Shown: positions 35,006 to 44,924 of the stretch, piece after piece
How the letters are laid out: each line of letters opens with the position of its first letter
Position numbering within the stretch: the stretch's first letter is position 1
From: Megaustenia siamemsis
Lineage: Eukaryota; Mollusca; Gastropoda; Stylommatophora; Ariophantidae
DNA: 64,000 nt
Direction of reading: 5' to 3'
Assembly (NCBI GenBank): GCA_032433765.1
Contig: JAVIAB010000102.1
Span: forward strand, 7,357,507-7,421,506
Notes under the pieces: generated by a model
What the model was told of the DNA's origin: nothing
The model's input: the letters and a program-made list of their open reading frames with translations, nothing else
Databases searched by the model: none
Program-made: the position numbers and the translations under genes

Positions 35006-35142
35006 GGGATAACTCAAGGGGAATAAGGTAGGGGATTAATTTATGTGTGGAAGCAGGCGATGACTATTTATGATTATTTATAGCCAGAGGATTATTTATG
35101 AGTAGGAGCCAAGGCAGCAGTAAGGCAGGGAATGCCTGACAC

Positions 35143-35212
35143 TGGCACGGGCGGTTGAGCAACTAGGCATGTTAATTCGTCTGCAGTGATACCGGGGCCT
35201 TCGACTAACTAC
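35143..35212 (+). repeat. U1 3' end fragment
   Basis: CACGGGCGGTTGAGCAACT and TGCAGTGATACCGGGGCCTT match the U1 end. Confidence 0.85.
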
Positions 35213-35216
35213 AACT

Positions 35217-35700
35217 GCGAGATGTGCCGTACCCGTTGATGTGTGTGATCCTGTACTTCCACAATTCTCTACCCACAGTGCATTGTATCAATTCTGTTGT
35301 TGATTGTTTTCCATGCAACGACACCAAGCTAGCTAATATCTGTTTTCTTTGTCGCCCGCTATCTCTCTTGCCCTGTATTTTGCCAGTTGTAACTAAGTAT
35401 TCCAACATCACTCTTCTCGCGATGTGCCCGAAAAATGTCTGTTGTTTCTTTCTGATGTATTTTTAGGAGCACCTTTTTTTGTGGTGGTTGGATAATTTCC
35501 TCGTTGGTCTTTTTAGTTGTCCAGTAAACTTTCACATTTTTTTCTGAAAAATCCCATATCTGTAGCCTTTAATCGTCCTTTTATTTGTTTGTCAGCTGTC
35601 CATGTTTCGCTTCCATAGGTCAGACTAGTCTCTATGTAACACCGATTCACTCTCGTTCTCAGTTATATTGACTTAGACGTATTGCATAAGACGCTTTCCC
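35217..35700 (-). pseudogene. Non-LTR RT C-terminal fragment (family R1)
   Basis: Minus strand encodes EYLVTTGKIQGKRDSGRQRK, S-L-V-S-L-H-G-K-Q-S-T-T-E-L-I, and upstream degraded S-x-T-W-T-A-D-K-Q. 3' end at the left. Confidence 0.88.
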
Positions 35701-36047
35701 TTTTCTGATACGCAATTTTGGCCTTATAACTCAATAACGATATGTGTCTCAAGAGTTTGTCCATATTAAATCAAATTGCTCTCGAGATTACAGATTAGGT
35801 TTTTCGTGCACGGATTTAAAAGATATTTGTGTCAAGAAAACACACAGAAATTAGATTATCGCATATGCTACTTTGTAATAACTAAAGGTGCTGTACTGTT
35901 TTTCATACAGAAACTGAGAGTGTCAAACCATCGGCGGTTGCCTTAGACACTATGTAATCGATCGCTAACTATATTGAGTTGTATTGAATTTTATATATTC
36001 CTAGACGGCAACACTAAATGTTTGTGTGTAGTGAGAGGCTTTTAGAG
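35701..36047. other. No recognised feature
   Basis: Unassigned AT-rich sequence. Confidence 0.5.
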
Positions 36048-36500
36048 ATATCATCATCTGGTCGCATGTCCTTTACAAAACGTTGCATTCACCACATCTC
36101 GTCTGAAAGAATTTCTGTCTCTAGCCAGATCTCCCACTTCCTCTTTTGTCATGGTTAAGGTCTCCTTGATGTCCTGAAACCACCTTCTTCTTGGTCTACC
36201 CCTGATGCGTCGCCCAGGAACCATGCCCTCTGTTATTGTTCCTTCATGCCTGCTGTATCTTCTGACGCTATTATAGTATTTTAATTACCCCTGTAGAATG
36301 GTGTTTATACGCCAGTTCATTTTAATGTTGAAATTTTTTAGTATCTCTTCATTGCTATTTTTCATTATCCAAAATATCTTAACGTTTTCTGTAGCATTAT
36401 GTTTCAAATGAGTCAATTTTCTTCCTTGCTGTTAGCAAGATTGTCCATGATTCACAACCATGTGTTGCTATAGGAAGGATGCATGTACTCAGTCATTTTA
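36048..36500 (-). pseudogene. Highly decayed RT C-terminal fragment
   Basis: Minus-strand pieces resemble A-T-H-G-C-E-S-W-T, R-R-I-R-G-x-x-K-K-K-V-V-S-G-H-Q and D-L-A-R-D-R-N-S-F-R-R-D. Several stops and frameshifts. 3' end at the left (GATGATGATATC). Confidence 0.6.
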
Positions 36501-36829
36501 ATTTTTCTGCCTTACTGTTGATGTGCCACTTATTTCAAAGACAAGCAAGAAAATTAACCGGATGAGATTATGACGTGTAACTCCGGAGTTACCTAAAATA
36601 AATCTCTACTCATAATCCAGATTGTGTCTTCGAGTCATCACATGACGCGTTGAGGACAAGTGTTATCGCGAACTTTGGCGTTACCTTATCTGTCCCGTGT
36701 GAATCATTAAGTGTGTTCGTTACTGACAAAGTCCATCGCTAAATATAGAGAAAGTCCGCCCGTGAGGGAGTTTTCCCAAAAACACGCGCTGCTTGTGACG
36801 TCTTCAGCTATGTAAGCTATAGACTAGTA
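36501..36829. other. No recognised feature
   Basis: Unassigned; contains a few CACATGACG-like blocks but no repeat or gene recognised. Confidence 0.5.
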
Positions 36830-37014
36830 TAGTGGACTTCCGGTCAATATGGCGGATAGGCGGCGGGAACCGTTGAAACTGTCTGAAAAGTGTTCCTTGT
36901 TGCAGTTTCCTCATATTCCAAGTCTGGCATAAGTCAGAGCTACTGAGTTTAGTGCTCTGTGCACACCGTGAGCTGTGTTTTTTTCCGGTTCGTGTTTCGA
37001 TATTCAGATTGCTC
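36830..37014 (+). repeat. Unclassified repeat U1, left half
   Basis: Starts ACTTCCGGTCAATATGGCG, with GATAGGCGGCGGGAACCGTT; matches 18958-19170. Interrupted by the SINE at 37028-37278. Confidence 0.88.
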
Positions 37015-37027
37015 ACGATGAATGATG

Positions 37028-37278
37028 GAGCTCAGTGGTTAGTGAACTGGACTACAAAGGATGAGGTGTAGGGTTCGATCCCAATCGACGGTTTCCGAGT
37101 TCACCCAGCCATAAATGGGTACCGGATTTTTTTTTCTGGGAAAGTGAAGCGGCACGGGCGTAATACCGACCACATTACCCTAGAAATCAAGTGCTGAAGG
37201 TCTGTAAAATTTATGGTCACTAACACCATATTCCCTATAGGCCACTTGGCGTGAGGGGGGTACTTTACTTTTTTTTTT
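37028..37278 (+). mobile_element. tRNA-headed SINE S1 nested in U1
   Basis: Starts at GAGCTCAGTGGTTAG, slightly 5' truncated, with a good body and T-rich tail. ACGATGAATGATG at 37015-37027 and 37279-37291 is an exact 13-bp duplication, and U1 is continuous once the SINE is removed. Confidence 0.96.
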
Positions 37279-37291
37279 ACGATGAATGATG

Positions 37292-37535
37292 ATATAGTAT
37301 GACAATGGACAGTTCAGCTAATGTTAAATTTCGGTGTCGCTTGGCCTTTTGTCTTTTGGCTTGTGCTGTGGCTGCTACGATGGGGACAGCAGATGCCTTT
37401 CTTTGTTTGAATCATTCAGTGAGATTAAATGTTAATTCTGATGAATCCACTGGCACAGACTGTTGAGCAATTATGGATTTTAATTCGTTTGCAGTGATAC
37501 CGGGGCCTTCCACTAACTATAACTATAACTATAGA
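37292..37535 (+). repeat. Unclassified repeat U1, right half
   Basis: Matches 19165-19400 and ends in an (ACTATA)n-like tail (ACTATAACTATAACTAT). Confidence 0.88.
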
Positions 37536-37745
37536 CATTGCCGTCCATACTGAATGCCTGTCTGTTGAGGGAGACCACCCCAAGGTTGTGACGGTTTTAG
37601 CGTTGCAAGCAGTAGCGATTCTGGGTAAACTTACGTCAGCCGTCTATAACTAACATAGTTAATGACGTCACAAGATTTACTGTGCCTTCTGTAAATTCCT
37701 CTGGACCCTTCTGTATGTGGCAATGTCAAGTGATGTGAAACTTTA

Positions 37746-39203
37746 GTTCGTTCACAAATTCGTGCCCACAGAGTTGATCAATTATCTCGGAAACTGTTTG
37801 ATGAATTTCTGCAATTCTCTTTTGTGAAATCAAATTTTTTCACCGACCTTCAGTCTGATTTTTTATCCTACTGTCATGCATTTAGGAAAGATTTTTGCTT
37901 ATTTGAGGTATATAAAAATATGATTTTCTTGCCTGTCCTAAATTTTAGGATTTTACAATACCCACATTTGTTGTAATCAGCTCACCAATTAAAAATGCAA
38001 ATTTCACGTGCTCACCACACAATCTTAGCACTGTTTCACACTCTTAACTTGTGAGATCAAAGCCACTCCAAGGTTTTTTCTTTGGCAATTTTATTTCCGG
38101 TTTCTTATTAAATTGGCCCAGAGGCGTATTTTGACAAAATATTTTCTATTAATGAATATTCCTGTATGTGTGATATTTGTAAGCTGCTGTGAAGTGACTA
38201 CTTGATTTTTAAAACCATGAAGAGTTTAAAGTGTAAATTCATCACTATGCAAAAGGTAACTGTGTTATTGTATATGCACTTTTGCAAGGAATCTAAAAGT
38301 GGTCGGTTATATTACTATTCAATGTAATATGGGAACGTCTTTGGCTTGCATTGTTAGAAAATTAACATAATTTACAGTAAAATCTAATGTTTAAAGCACA
38401 TGGTTTGATATTTCCCTAAAATTATATAACAAAAAACGATTTGTGCAAAATTCAGACTACCTTTGTACTTCTATCTATCTATCTATTGACCTTTCGAGCC
38501 GTAACCGGCCCATAGGGCGTAGACCAAGATACACCTTCTCCTATATGAATTTTTGTTCTAGCAGTTTTCTTTTAAAGATATTTTATCAAATCTCGCCATC
38601 TGTCTCTGTTCTGTGCAAGCAGTTCTATCTCATTGAGGGAGCCGATTCCTGCTGCTCTTGCCTCTCTCATCAATGTTCTTCTCAGTGTCTCCCTGGGTCT
38701 TCCTCTTTTTCTTTTACCTGTTGTTTCCCATATGAGGGCTTGCTTTGCTATTCGATTATTATCTCTTCTCATCACATGTCCAACGTATGACCATCGTCTT
38801 TTCTTTATTACTGAAGATATTAGTGGTTGATTGGCGATTTCTCTAATTTCCTCGTTTGTTTTGAATTCGTTCCATTCTATACCAAGTATTTTCCTTAGAC
38901 ATTTATTTTCGAATGCGTTCAACTTTGTTTCTATATCTCTTGTTGTTTTCCAGCTTTCACACGCATACGTAAGGGTTGATAGTACATTTGATTTGAATAG
39001 CCTAAGTTTTGTGTTTGTGCTAATGAGTTTATTTCGCTTAATCCTAAAATATCTAGATCGTATCTGTCCATCTCGCTCGCGACCTGTGTAAAATCTGAAG
39101 GTCGGTGAAAAAATAAGATTTCATGAAAAAAGAATTACAGAAATTCATCAAACAGTTTCCGATATAACTGATCAACTCTGTGGGCACGAATTTGTGAACG
39201 AAC
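37746..39203. mobile_element. Foldback DNA transposon M1, copy 3, with nested retroelement
   Basis: Terminal inverted repeats start GTTCGTTCACAAATTCGTG and end CACGAATTTGTGAACGAAC, flanked by TA. The internal sequence is the reverse of copy 1. A retroelement fragment occupies about 38465-39085; a few bases of M1 are missing at the junction. Confidence 0.92.
38465..39085 (-). pseudogene. Non-LTR RT C-terminal fragment (family R7) nested in M1
   Basis: Minus strand encodes LRKILGIEWNEFKTNEEI, RRWSYVGHVMRRDNNRIAKQ, A-L-I-W-E-T-T-G-K-R-K-R-G-R-P and E-L-L-A-Q-N-R-D-R-W-R. One continuous frame of 116 residues survives. The 3' tail is (ATAG)n (CTATCTATCTAT on +). Confidence 0.93.
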
Positions 39204-39579
39204 TATAGGAAGATATCCGACATCATTTTTGTATACAAGCGCTCCTGATCGCAATGCTTAAAACGTCACAACTTTGGGTAACCCTTCTCTGCCGGCGAGT
39301 TTAACTTTATAGTTGGCGATGCACAGTTTATTTCTGAACCAGCGCGAGTTATGTTGTCACAATCACATGTTTGTGACGTGGCTCATGGACATTTTCGGGT
39401 TTATGAAAAACAAGGATTCTCTTAACTAGATGTTGCCCGAGATAATAATTGACACACGAGCTTTGCTGTACAAGTTCAGGTATAGGCAGCGGTGGCCAGT
39501 GAGTTCGAAACTTGAGGAGGCCAGGAAGTAAGACAGAATTTTAGGTTGACCTTTAACCTCATAATTTGCAACCTTATAT
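39204..39579. other. No recognised feature
   Basis: Unassigned sequence between M1 and the next R7 fragment. Confidence 0.5.
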
Positions 39580-39982
39580 CAATTTCTATCTGTCTATTGA
39601 CCTTTCGAGCCGTGGTCGCCCCATAGGGCATAGACCCAGATACTCTTTCTCTTTTCTAAATTTTCTTTCTAGCAGTCTCAATCCTTGCAAAGAACTTTTA
39701 TTAAATCTCGCAATTTGTCTGTGTTCTGTGCAAGCATCTCGATCTCATTAAGGGAACCGATTCCTGATGCCTTTGCCTCTCTGATGAATGTTCTTCTCAG
39801 TGTCTCTCTGGGTCAACCTCTTTTCCTCCTGCCTGTTGTTTCCCACATGAGGGCTTGCTTTGCTATTCGGTTATTATCTCTTCTCATCTCATTTCCAACA
39901 TATGACCATCGTCTTTTCTTGATCGCTAATGATATTAGTGGTTGATTGGGGATTTCTATAATTTCCTCGTTTGTTTTGAATA
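39580..39982 (-). pseudogene. R7 retrotransposon 3' fragment
   Basis: Same family as 38465-39085: minus strand has KTNEEIIEIPNQPLISLAIK, R-R-W-S-Y-V-G-N-E-M-R-R-D-N-N-R and a 3' end at CTATCTGTCTATTGACC. The leftward (ATAG) tail is short. Confidence 0.9.
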
Positions 39983-40185
39983 CAGCAATTTCATCATCAT
40001 CATGTGCCATACCGGTTGGTGTAATCTTCTATCTACAGTGCATCGTATCTGTTGTTGACTGTTTTCCATACGATGACACCAAGCTATCTAGTATTTTCTA
40101 TATTTGTCGTCCGCGATCTCTCCTTCCTTTTATTTTGCCAGTTGTAACCAAGTATTCCAACAATACAGCAATTTACGCTATGTAA
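39983..40185 (-). pseudogene. R1 retrotransposon 3' fragment abutting R7
   Basis: Complement of ATACGATGCACTGTAGAT and TTGGTTACAACTGGC, the R1 C-terminal end, starts at the ATCATCATCAT tail. It interrupts or replaces the rest of the R7 copy. Confidence 0.8.
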
Positions 40186-40754
40186 AATAGTTCTTTCAAT
40201 GATTGTCCCCAATTAACATATAGTTATACCATAATATGCTAGTTATTTGCATTGTAAACTGTGAGTGAAAACACGGTTTTAGTGTTAATTAACATATCTT
40301 ACAGTTATTGTTACAAGTTTTTTTAACATATATTTAGAAGCAAAGCTCTGACCTAGATCAGATCTTACAGATGCTCTAGATAAGGTCCCCTCCTATTGAC
40401 TCTACTTCCATAAGGTTTCAATAAAAATACATAAAACGCCCTATTATTAGTCGTTCGTATATTGTCATGGTAATTAGGAGTTGATTGCTAAAATGGCCTA
40501 CCTAATTCTCATACACATTGCAAGGTCGATAGATGCCGCTGTGCGGTTGTAGTAGGTTTGACCTCCATTGACATCGAAGCCTATTTATTAGTAACAGCTT
40601 GAATTACTTAAACTGTGTCGCGGTTATACCAGGGAATACATTTGCTGGTTGTATATTAATATGTGTATAATGTTTTCCAGTTTACCCTTCAGCATGAGTG
40701 TTCGTACATTCCAAGTACCTATCTTTAGTGTTTGTTTTATCATTATTTTACTAT
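40186..40754. other. No recognised feature
   Basis: About 570 bp unassigned. GTGTTCGTACATTCCAAGT just before the next fragment resembles a retroelement endonuclease-side piece but is too short to call. Confidence 0.4.
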
Positions 40755-41062
40755 GGACAGCTAAGAAGAGTAATGACAACGTTCTGAAAGAGGCCAAAGC
40801 AAAAAGAGAGCTAATTTCCAATATTAGGAAGAAACAATCATCATTTTTTGGCCATGTAAAGAGAAGAGAACAGCTGGAATATATTGTAACAACTGGAAAA
40901 ATTGAAGGACGAACAGATAGAGGTAAGCAAAGAGAAAAAATAACAGACAGCTTAAGAGAATGGCTTGGCAAAAGGTCAACAACAGAAATGATAAATAACT
41001 GTCGAGATCGAAAGTCGTGGAGAGACATGATCACCTACGCCAGCAGGCCCGGTACTTGATGA
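40755..41062 (+). pseudogene. Non-LTR RT C-terminal fragment (family R5)
   Basis: Single open stretch: TAKKSNDNVLKEAKAKREL, SFFGHVKRREQLEYIVTTGK, S-L-R-E-W-L-G-K-R-S-T-T-E-M-I-N-N and W-R-D-M-I-T-Y-A-S-R-P-G-T and stop, then GATGATGAT. The C-terminus is intact; the rest is missing. Confidence 0.93.
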
Positions 41063-41929
41063 TGATACTAATATTTAATTCGTTGAGCTGGAATGTGCTT
41101 GTGTTATCTATTCTCATGAAATATTAGAGGAGTCGTGGACTCCGTTGCCCCCTCTGTATATCCGCCGCTGGTATCTACCAGATTAAGCTTGTGAGTCATA
41201 ATACAAACTCCAAGTCTTTAAGTAGATGAAAGTCTTAGTGCAAGACTGGTTAACTTTTACAATTCTTCTTGATGTAACATGCTCCATTTAACCTCAGACT
41301 ATACGTTTTTGGTTGTAACAGAACGCTCAGTTGCCATAATTTTTTTATGGCAAACGTAAAGTACGAAACTTGAATTGGTGTCTCAGCACACGAGTTTTCA
41401 CCCATATGTGCTCGGCCGTCTATCCAGAAGTGTTCGGAGACTTCTGGATTGTGTCGCTTCAAGCATCGAAACTCACGATGCGAGGCGGCATTCCTCACCT
41501 TCCCAGAGTACTACCTATTTCTGCCAGCGGCTGGGTCGACGCGGAGGTATTTTTTTTTTCCAACAGTGAGTATAATTCACACTGCTTCCAGTGGGATTCA
41601 AACACGGGTTATCTGAACGTCGGTGACAAGGTCGGGTGGTTTTCCCAACTCGGCTACAAAGATTCCCAACAATTATTTTTGTAATGTTGCTGAAACGATT
41701 ATCTGGTCTGGTCGCGAATATTTTCTACATAATTCATGTTTGTATCACCATCTATGTTTTTATTAGTTGTAATTGCAAATGATGGATGTAACGCAAGAAA
41801 GGTCTGGTTTAACTGGTGTTGATTAAGTTGTTGGTTGGTTGGTTGGTTAACTGGATGGTTGATTAACAGGTTGGGTCGTTAGTTAACTGGTTGGTTGGTC
41901 AGTATTATCATTAGCTTTACAGCAGCCTA
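41063..41929. other. Mostly unassigned; possible decayed tRNA-like head near 41590-41640
   Basis: The complement of 41590-41640 has GTGTTTGAATCCC, a box B-like block. A 104-residue frame here lacks homology. GGTTGGTTGGTT simple repeat at 41830-41905. Confidence 0.4.
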
Positions 41930-42300
41930 GCATTTCTATGCATCTTGATGCCTTTACTACCACTCTATATATATGGCCCTTTTCGTCTTGTCAGAAGTTC
42001 TAGACGGGCTATTGTGTATTTTTTGTTGAGGTTTTTTTTTTTGTCGAACAGCTTCTATCGTGGCTAATTCAACCAATGTTTGACAAACACACACGGCCAC
42101 AGAATAAACAAGTCAGGCCCGCTGATCCACAGGATTTTCCTTCCTTTTTCATGAGTCTTTTCTCTTCTAAGTTTTGCCTTAGCACAGTCTCAAATGATGT
42201 TATACCCTCCTTATACATGCTTTCCATGATGTGCTATCACTAGCAAGATATTCCCAGTCATTTTCACAGATGAAGAAGTCATTCAGACTCCAAAATATAA
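41930..42300 (-). pseudogene. R3-like element 3' end, decayed
   Basis: Minus strand retains W-E-Y-L-A-S-D-S-T-S-W-K-A-like sequence, the region before the Cys/His motif, and a 3' UTR close to that of R3 ending in ATATATAGAG. The Cys/His motif itself is degraded. Confidence 0.7.
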
Positions 42301-42302
42301 TC

Positions 42303-42700
42303 ATCATCATTGAGTGCCCTCTCCGCATCGAAGGTTGGCTACAATGGAGCGACATTCCACTCTGTTTCTTGCTTTGATGGTAAAGATTGCCATAGGCTGA
42401 CTTGTCCATCTTTTGATGTTACTCGTCCATGTTAGTCTTGGTCTGCCACTGCCTCTTTTACCTTGTATTTTCCCTTCTAATATTAATTTTATTAGACTGT
42501 TGTGTCTTTTAACATGACCAAAAAAATTCATTTGTCTTGCTCTAATTGTATTTAGAAGTTCTTTTTTCATTTTTAGTTCTTTTAAAACTTCTTCGTTTGT
42601 TTTCTTTTCTTTCCATCCAATTCTACCTATTCTTCTATAAAAAGTAAATATAATAGAACTGTATATAATTGAACAGAAGAAAACAGATTTTAGCAAAATA
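42303..42700 (-). pseudogene. Non-LTR RT C-terminal fragment (family R2)
   Basis: Minus strand: FYRRIGRIGWKEKKTNEEVL, K-E-L-K-M-K-K-E-L-L-N-T-I-R-A-R-Q-M-N-F-F-G-H-V-K-R, GKIQGKRGSGRPRLTWTSNI, then R-C-G-E-G-T-Q. Ends with the (ATG)n tail. It lies just upstream of lipoxygenase exon A. Confidence 0.93.
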
Positions 42701-42726
42701 GAATAGAATAGAATAGAATAGAATAT
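42700..42726. repeat. (AGAAT)n pentamer
   Basis: Short perfect pentamer run, about 45 bp before the exon A acceptor. Confidence 0.9.
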
Positions 42727-42771
42727 TTTCTTCGTAATTCTAATATCCTGATAACTATTGCCATTTCACAG

Positions 42772-42903
42772 TGGGATATCACCTCAAGCACAATGGAGTA
42801 CAAAGCACGCAGAAAATTCCACATGTTGTTTAATGCACTTCACTTTAAGAAGATCGAAGAGATGCTTGGTGTCTACGACGGCGATGTTTTCAAGGTCCCA
42901 CAG
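42772..42903 (+). CDS. Lipoxygenase exon A (internal, partial gene)
   Basis: Internal exon of 132 nt (44 codons, phase 0 at both ends) of a lipoxygenase, the non-heme iron enzyme that dioxygenates polyunsaturated fatty acids. The translation begins WDITSSTMEYKARR and ends YDGDVFKVPQ. It aligns by eye with the helical segment of vertebrate 5-LOX just before the conserved W-x-x-D-x-x-F-G block. The acceptor follows a pyrimidine-rich tract ending in CACAG and the donor is CAG|gtaggt. An in-frame ATG lies eight codons in, but homology continues upstream of it, so I treat this as an internal exon. It is the weakest-conserved of the four exons; its support is splice sites, phase and order. No earlier exon was recognised upstream, so the PLAT domain is probably outside the window. 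Confidence 0.72.
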
Positions 42904-43069
42904 GTAGGTCATGTCAGTTGCAGTGGGCGTGGTCTTTATAAGGTTGGAGGCGTATCTTACTTAACTCGTTACCTTCCTAGTAACGCTGAGACCAGAGAGT
43001 TTCTTTAGCCTTTCGCTCTTGAGCAACGCTCTCACCGGCTCCTGCGAAATCGGGTTTGAAATCAGATCA

Positions 43070-43378
43070 TCATCATCAAGTACCGGGCCTGACGGCGTAG
43101 GTGATCATGTCTCTCCACAACTTTCGATCACGACAGCTATTTATCATTTCTGTTGTTGACCTTCTGCCAAGCCATTCTCTTAAGCTGTCTGGTATCTTTT
43201 CTCTTTGCTTCCCTCTATCTCCTCGTCCCTCAATTTTCCCAGTTGTTACAATATATTCCAGTTGTTCTCTTCTCATTACATGGCCAAAAAATGATGATTG
43301 TTTCTTCCTAATATTGGAAATTAGCTCTCTTTTTGCTTTGGCCTCTTTCAGAACGTTTTCATTACTCTTCTTTGCGAT
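43070..43378 (-). pseudogene. Non-LTR RT C-terminal fragment (family R5)
   Basis: Minus strand: S-N-E-N-V-L-K-E-A-K-A-K-R-E-L, REQLEYIVTTGKIEGRGD, SLREWLGRRSTTEMINSCR and Y-A-V-R-P-G-T. In the first long lipoxygenase intron, antisense to the gene. Confidence 0.92.
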
Positions 43379-43777
43379 TCCTTATTGTACAAAGCAATTA
43401 CGACGGTGGTTATCTGTTGCCTTCCGTCGGTTTTTTTTTACGGTTAGCTCCGCTAGCCTTTGACTAAAATGTCTCATCCACAAGGCAGTGGAGTTGTTTT
43501 ACTTCGGGGTACCCTCCCTTAGCCTTTTACTCTCCCGAGCTCACCTGCACGGCAGCAGGGTAGCCGCAGGTTGTACTGTTTGCTGCATACAGTAGCAGGT
43601 AAAATTACCCGACCAGATAAAAAGCGGCGAAATCAGATAATTCTGTTTAAACCAGCAAAATAAACAGAAAGGGTATGAGTTACGGCTTACGAAGTTTTGT
43701 AGAGCCTCGTGATAATGTATGTACTTTATCAACAATTGGTGCATTTTATTTTGGTCTTTTTAACCTGGGTTATGATA

Positions 43778-44140
43778 ATGATGATTGTGGCGATGGATGA
43801 TGATAATGATAATGATGATAATGATGATAATGATGATAATGATGATAATTATGATAATGATGATAATGATGATAATGATGATGATGATGTTTATGATGAT
43901 GATAGTTAGGACAGATGATGATGATTATGAGTATAATAATGATGACACTGATGAGGATATAATCAGAATGACGATGATATGAATAAGGATGATTAGAGGG
44001 GTAATGATGATAATGATGACGGTGATGATGATGATAACAAAGATGGTATGATGATAATATTGTTGATAATATTAATAATAATCGTGATAATGATAGTGAT
44101 CGATGTAATGATGATGTTGGTTATAATTTTGATGTTGATG
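43778..44140. repeat. GAT/GATA microsatellite
   Basis: Imperfect GATGATAAT repeats. Confidence 0.92.
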
Positions 44141-44142
44141 CT

Positions 44143-44297
44143 TTGCTTGCCTGCGTTCGCCCGATGACTAAAGGAGTACACCTCGTCGTCATCCGCCCTT
44201 CAAAGGACGTTAAGTGAGCGTGTCTGCGTTGTGTTGTGGTTTGCATTATAACTGTGACATTTGTGCCTTTCGGCCCAACACATTCGACTTCAGCACG
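44143..44297 (+). repeat. Unclassified interspersed repeat U2
   Basis: TGCGTTCGCCCGATGACTAA, CATCCGCCCTTCAAAGGACG and GCCTTTCGGCCCAACACAT match 10486-10680. It is inserted within GAT-rich DNA. Confidence 0.75.
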
Positions 44298-44299
44298 TT

Positions 44300-44493
44300 A
44301 AAGTTGATGATATTCAAGATAATGATAGTGATTCCTACGACAGTGGTGATGATACTGTTACGATAATGATTATGATTATATTGATGATGATGAGTATGTG
44401 ATAAGGGTAACGATGGTGATGATGATGATGATGTTGATGATAATGATGATGTTGATGATGATGATGTTGATGATGATGATGATGATGATGAAA
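44300..44493. repeat. GAT microsatellite, second part
   Basis: GATGATGAT tract continuing after U2. Confidence 0.9.
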
Positions 44494-44924
44494 TGGGCCA
44501 AGTTAGAGACTCACAACCCACTGCTTGCGTCAGAATCGGCAATCATCAGAGTTGACCAAGGCTGTACTCCACTTCTCAGTAGTGCTCCGGGGGGAGCAGA
44601 AGCGCATGCGACCTGTGGTCGCAATAGCATGGTCGGCTCACCATCAGTCGACCAAGACCTAGCAGATCTACCTCCTCGTAGTCTCCCCTGGTAACAGTCT
44701 GCGTCAAAATAGATTGGCTAACAGAAGCTAGGATCGCCGTGTTCCCTGTAGTGGTGGCTGTTACTGATATAGAGGACCCAGTATTGCAGTACCTATGGGC
44801 TGAACTAGTAGTTTCACAGCATAGCCTGGGACAGACGAACTCCAACTTCTCCAGTAAGAGCCGGGAATGTCAAGAAAGCCATTACGACCCGCCACATCAA
44901 ATGAGTCAAAGGGCAACCTGCCCG
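44494..44924. other. Unassigned intron sequence
   Basis: Mixed-composition intron sequence. CTCCACTTCTCAGTAGTGCTC near 44568 weakly recalls the repeat at 57118-57225. No exon recognised. Confidence 0.4.

Noticed and set aside
41370..41684. A 104-residue frame upstream of exon A as a first lipoxygenase exon
   Set aside because: No similarity to PLAT or other lipoxygenase N-terminal sequence; overlaps a possible decayed tRNA-like repeat.
42793..43008. A separate small gene starting at the ATG in exon A
   Set aside because: Lipoxygenase-like sequence continues upstream of the ATG to a good acceptor, and the downstream part runs past a good donor into intron.
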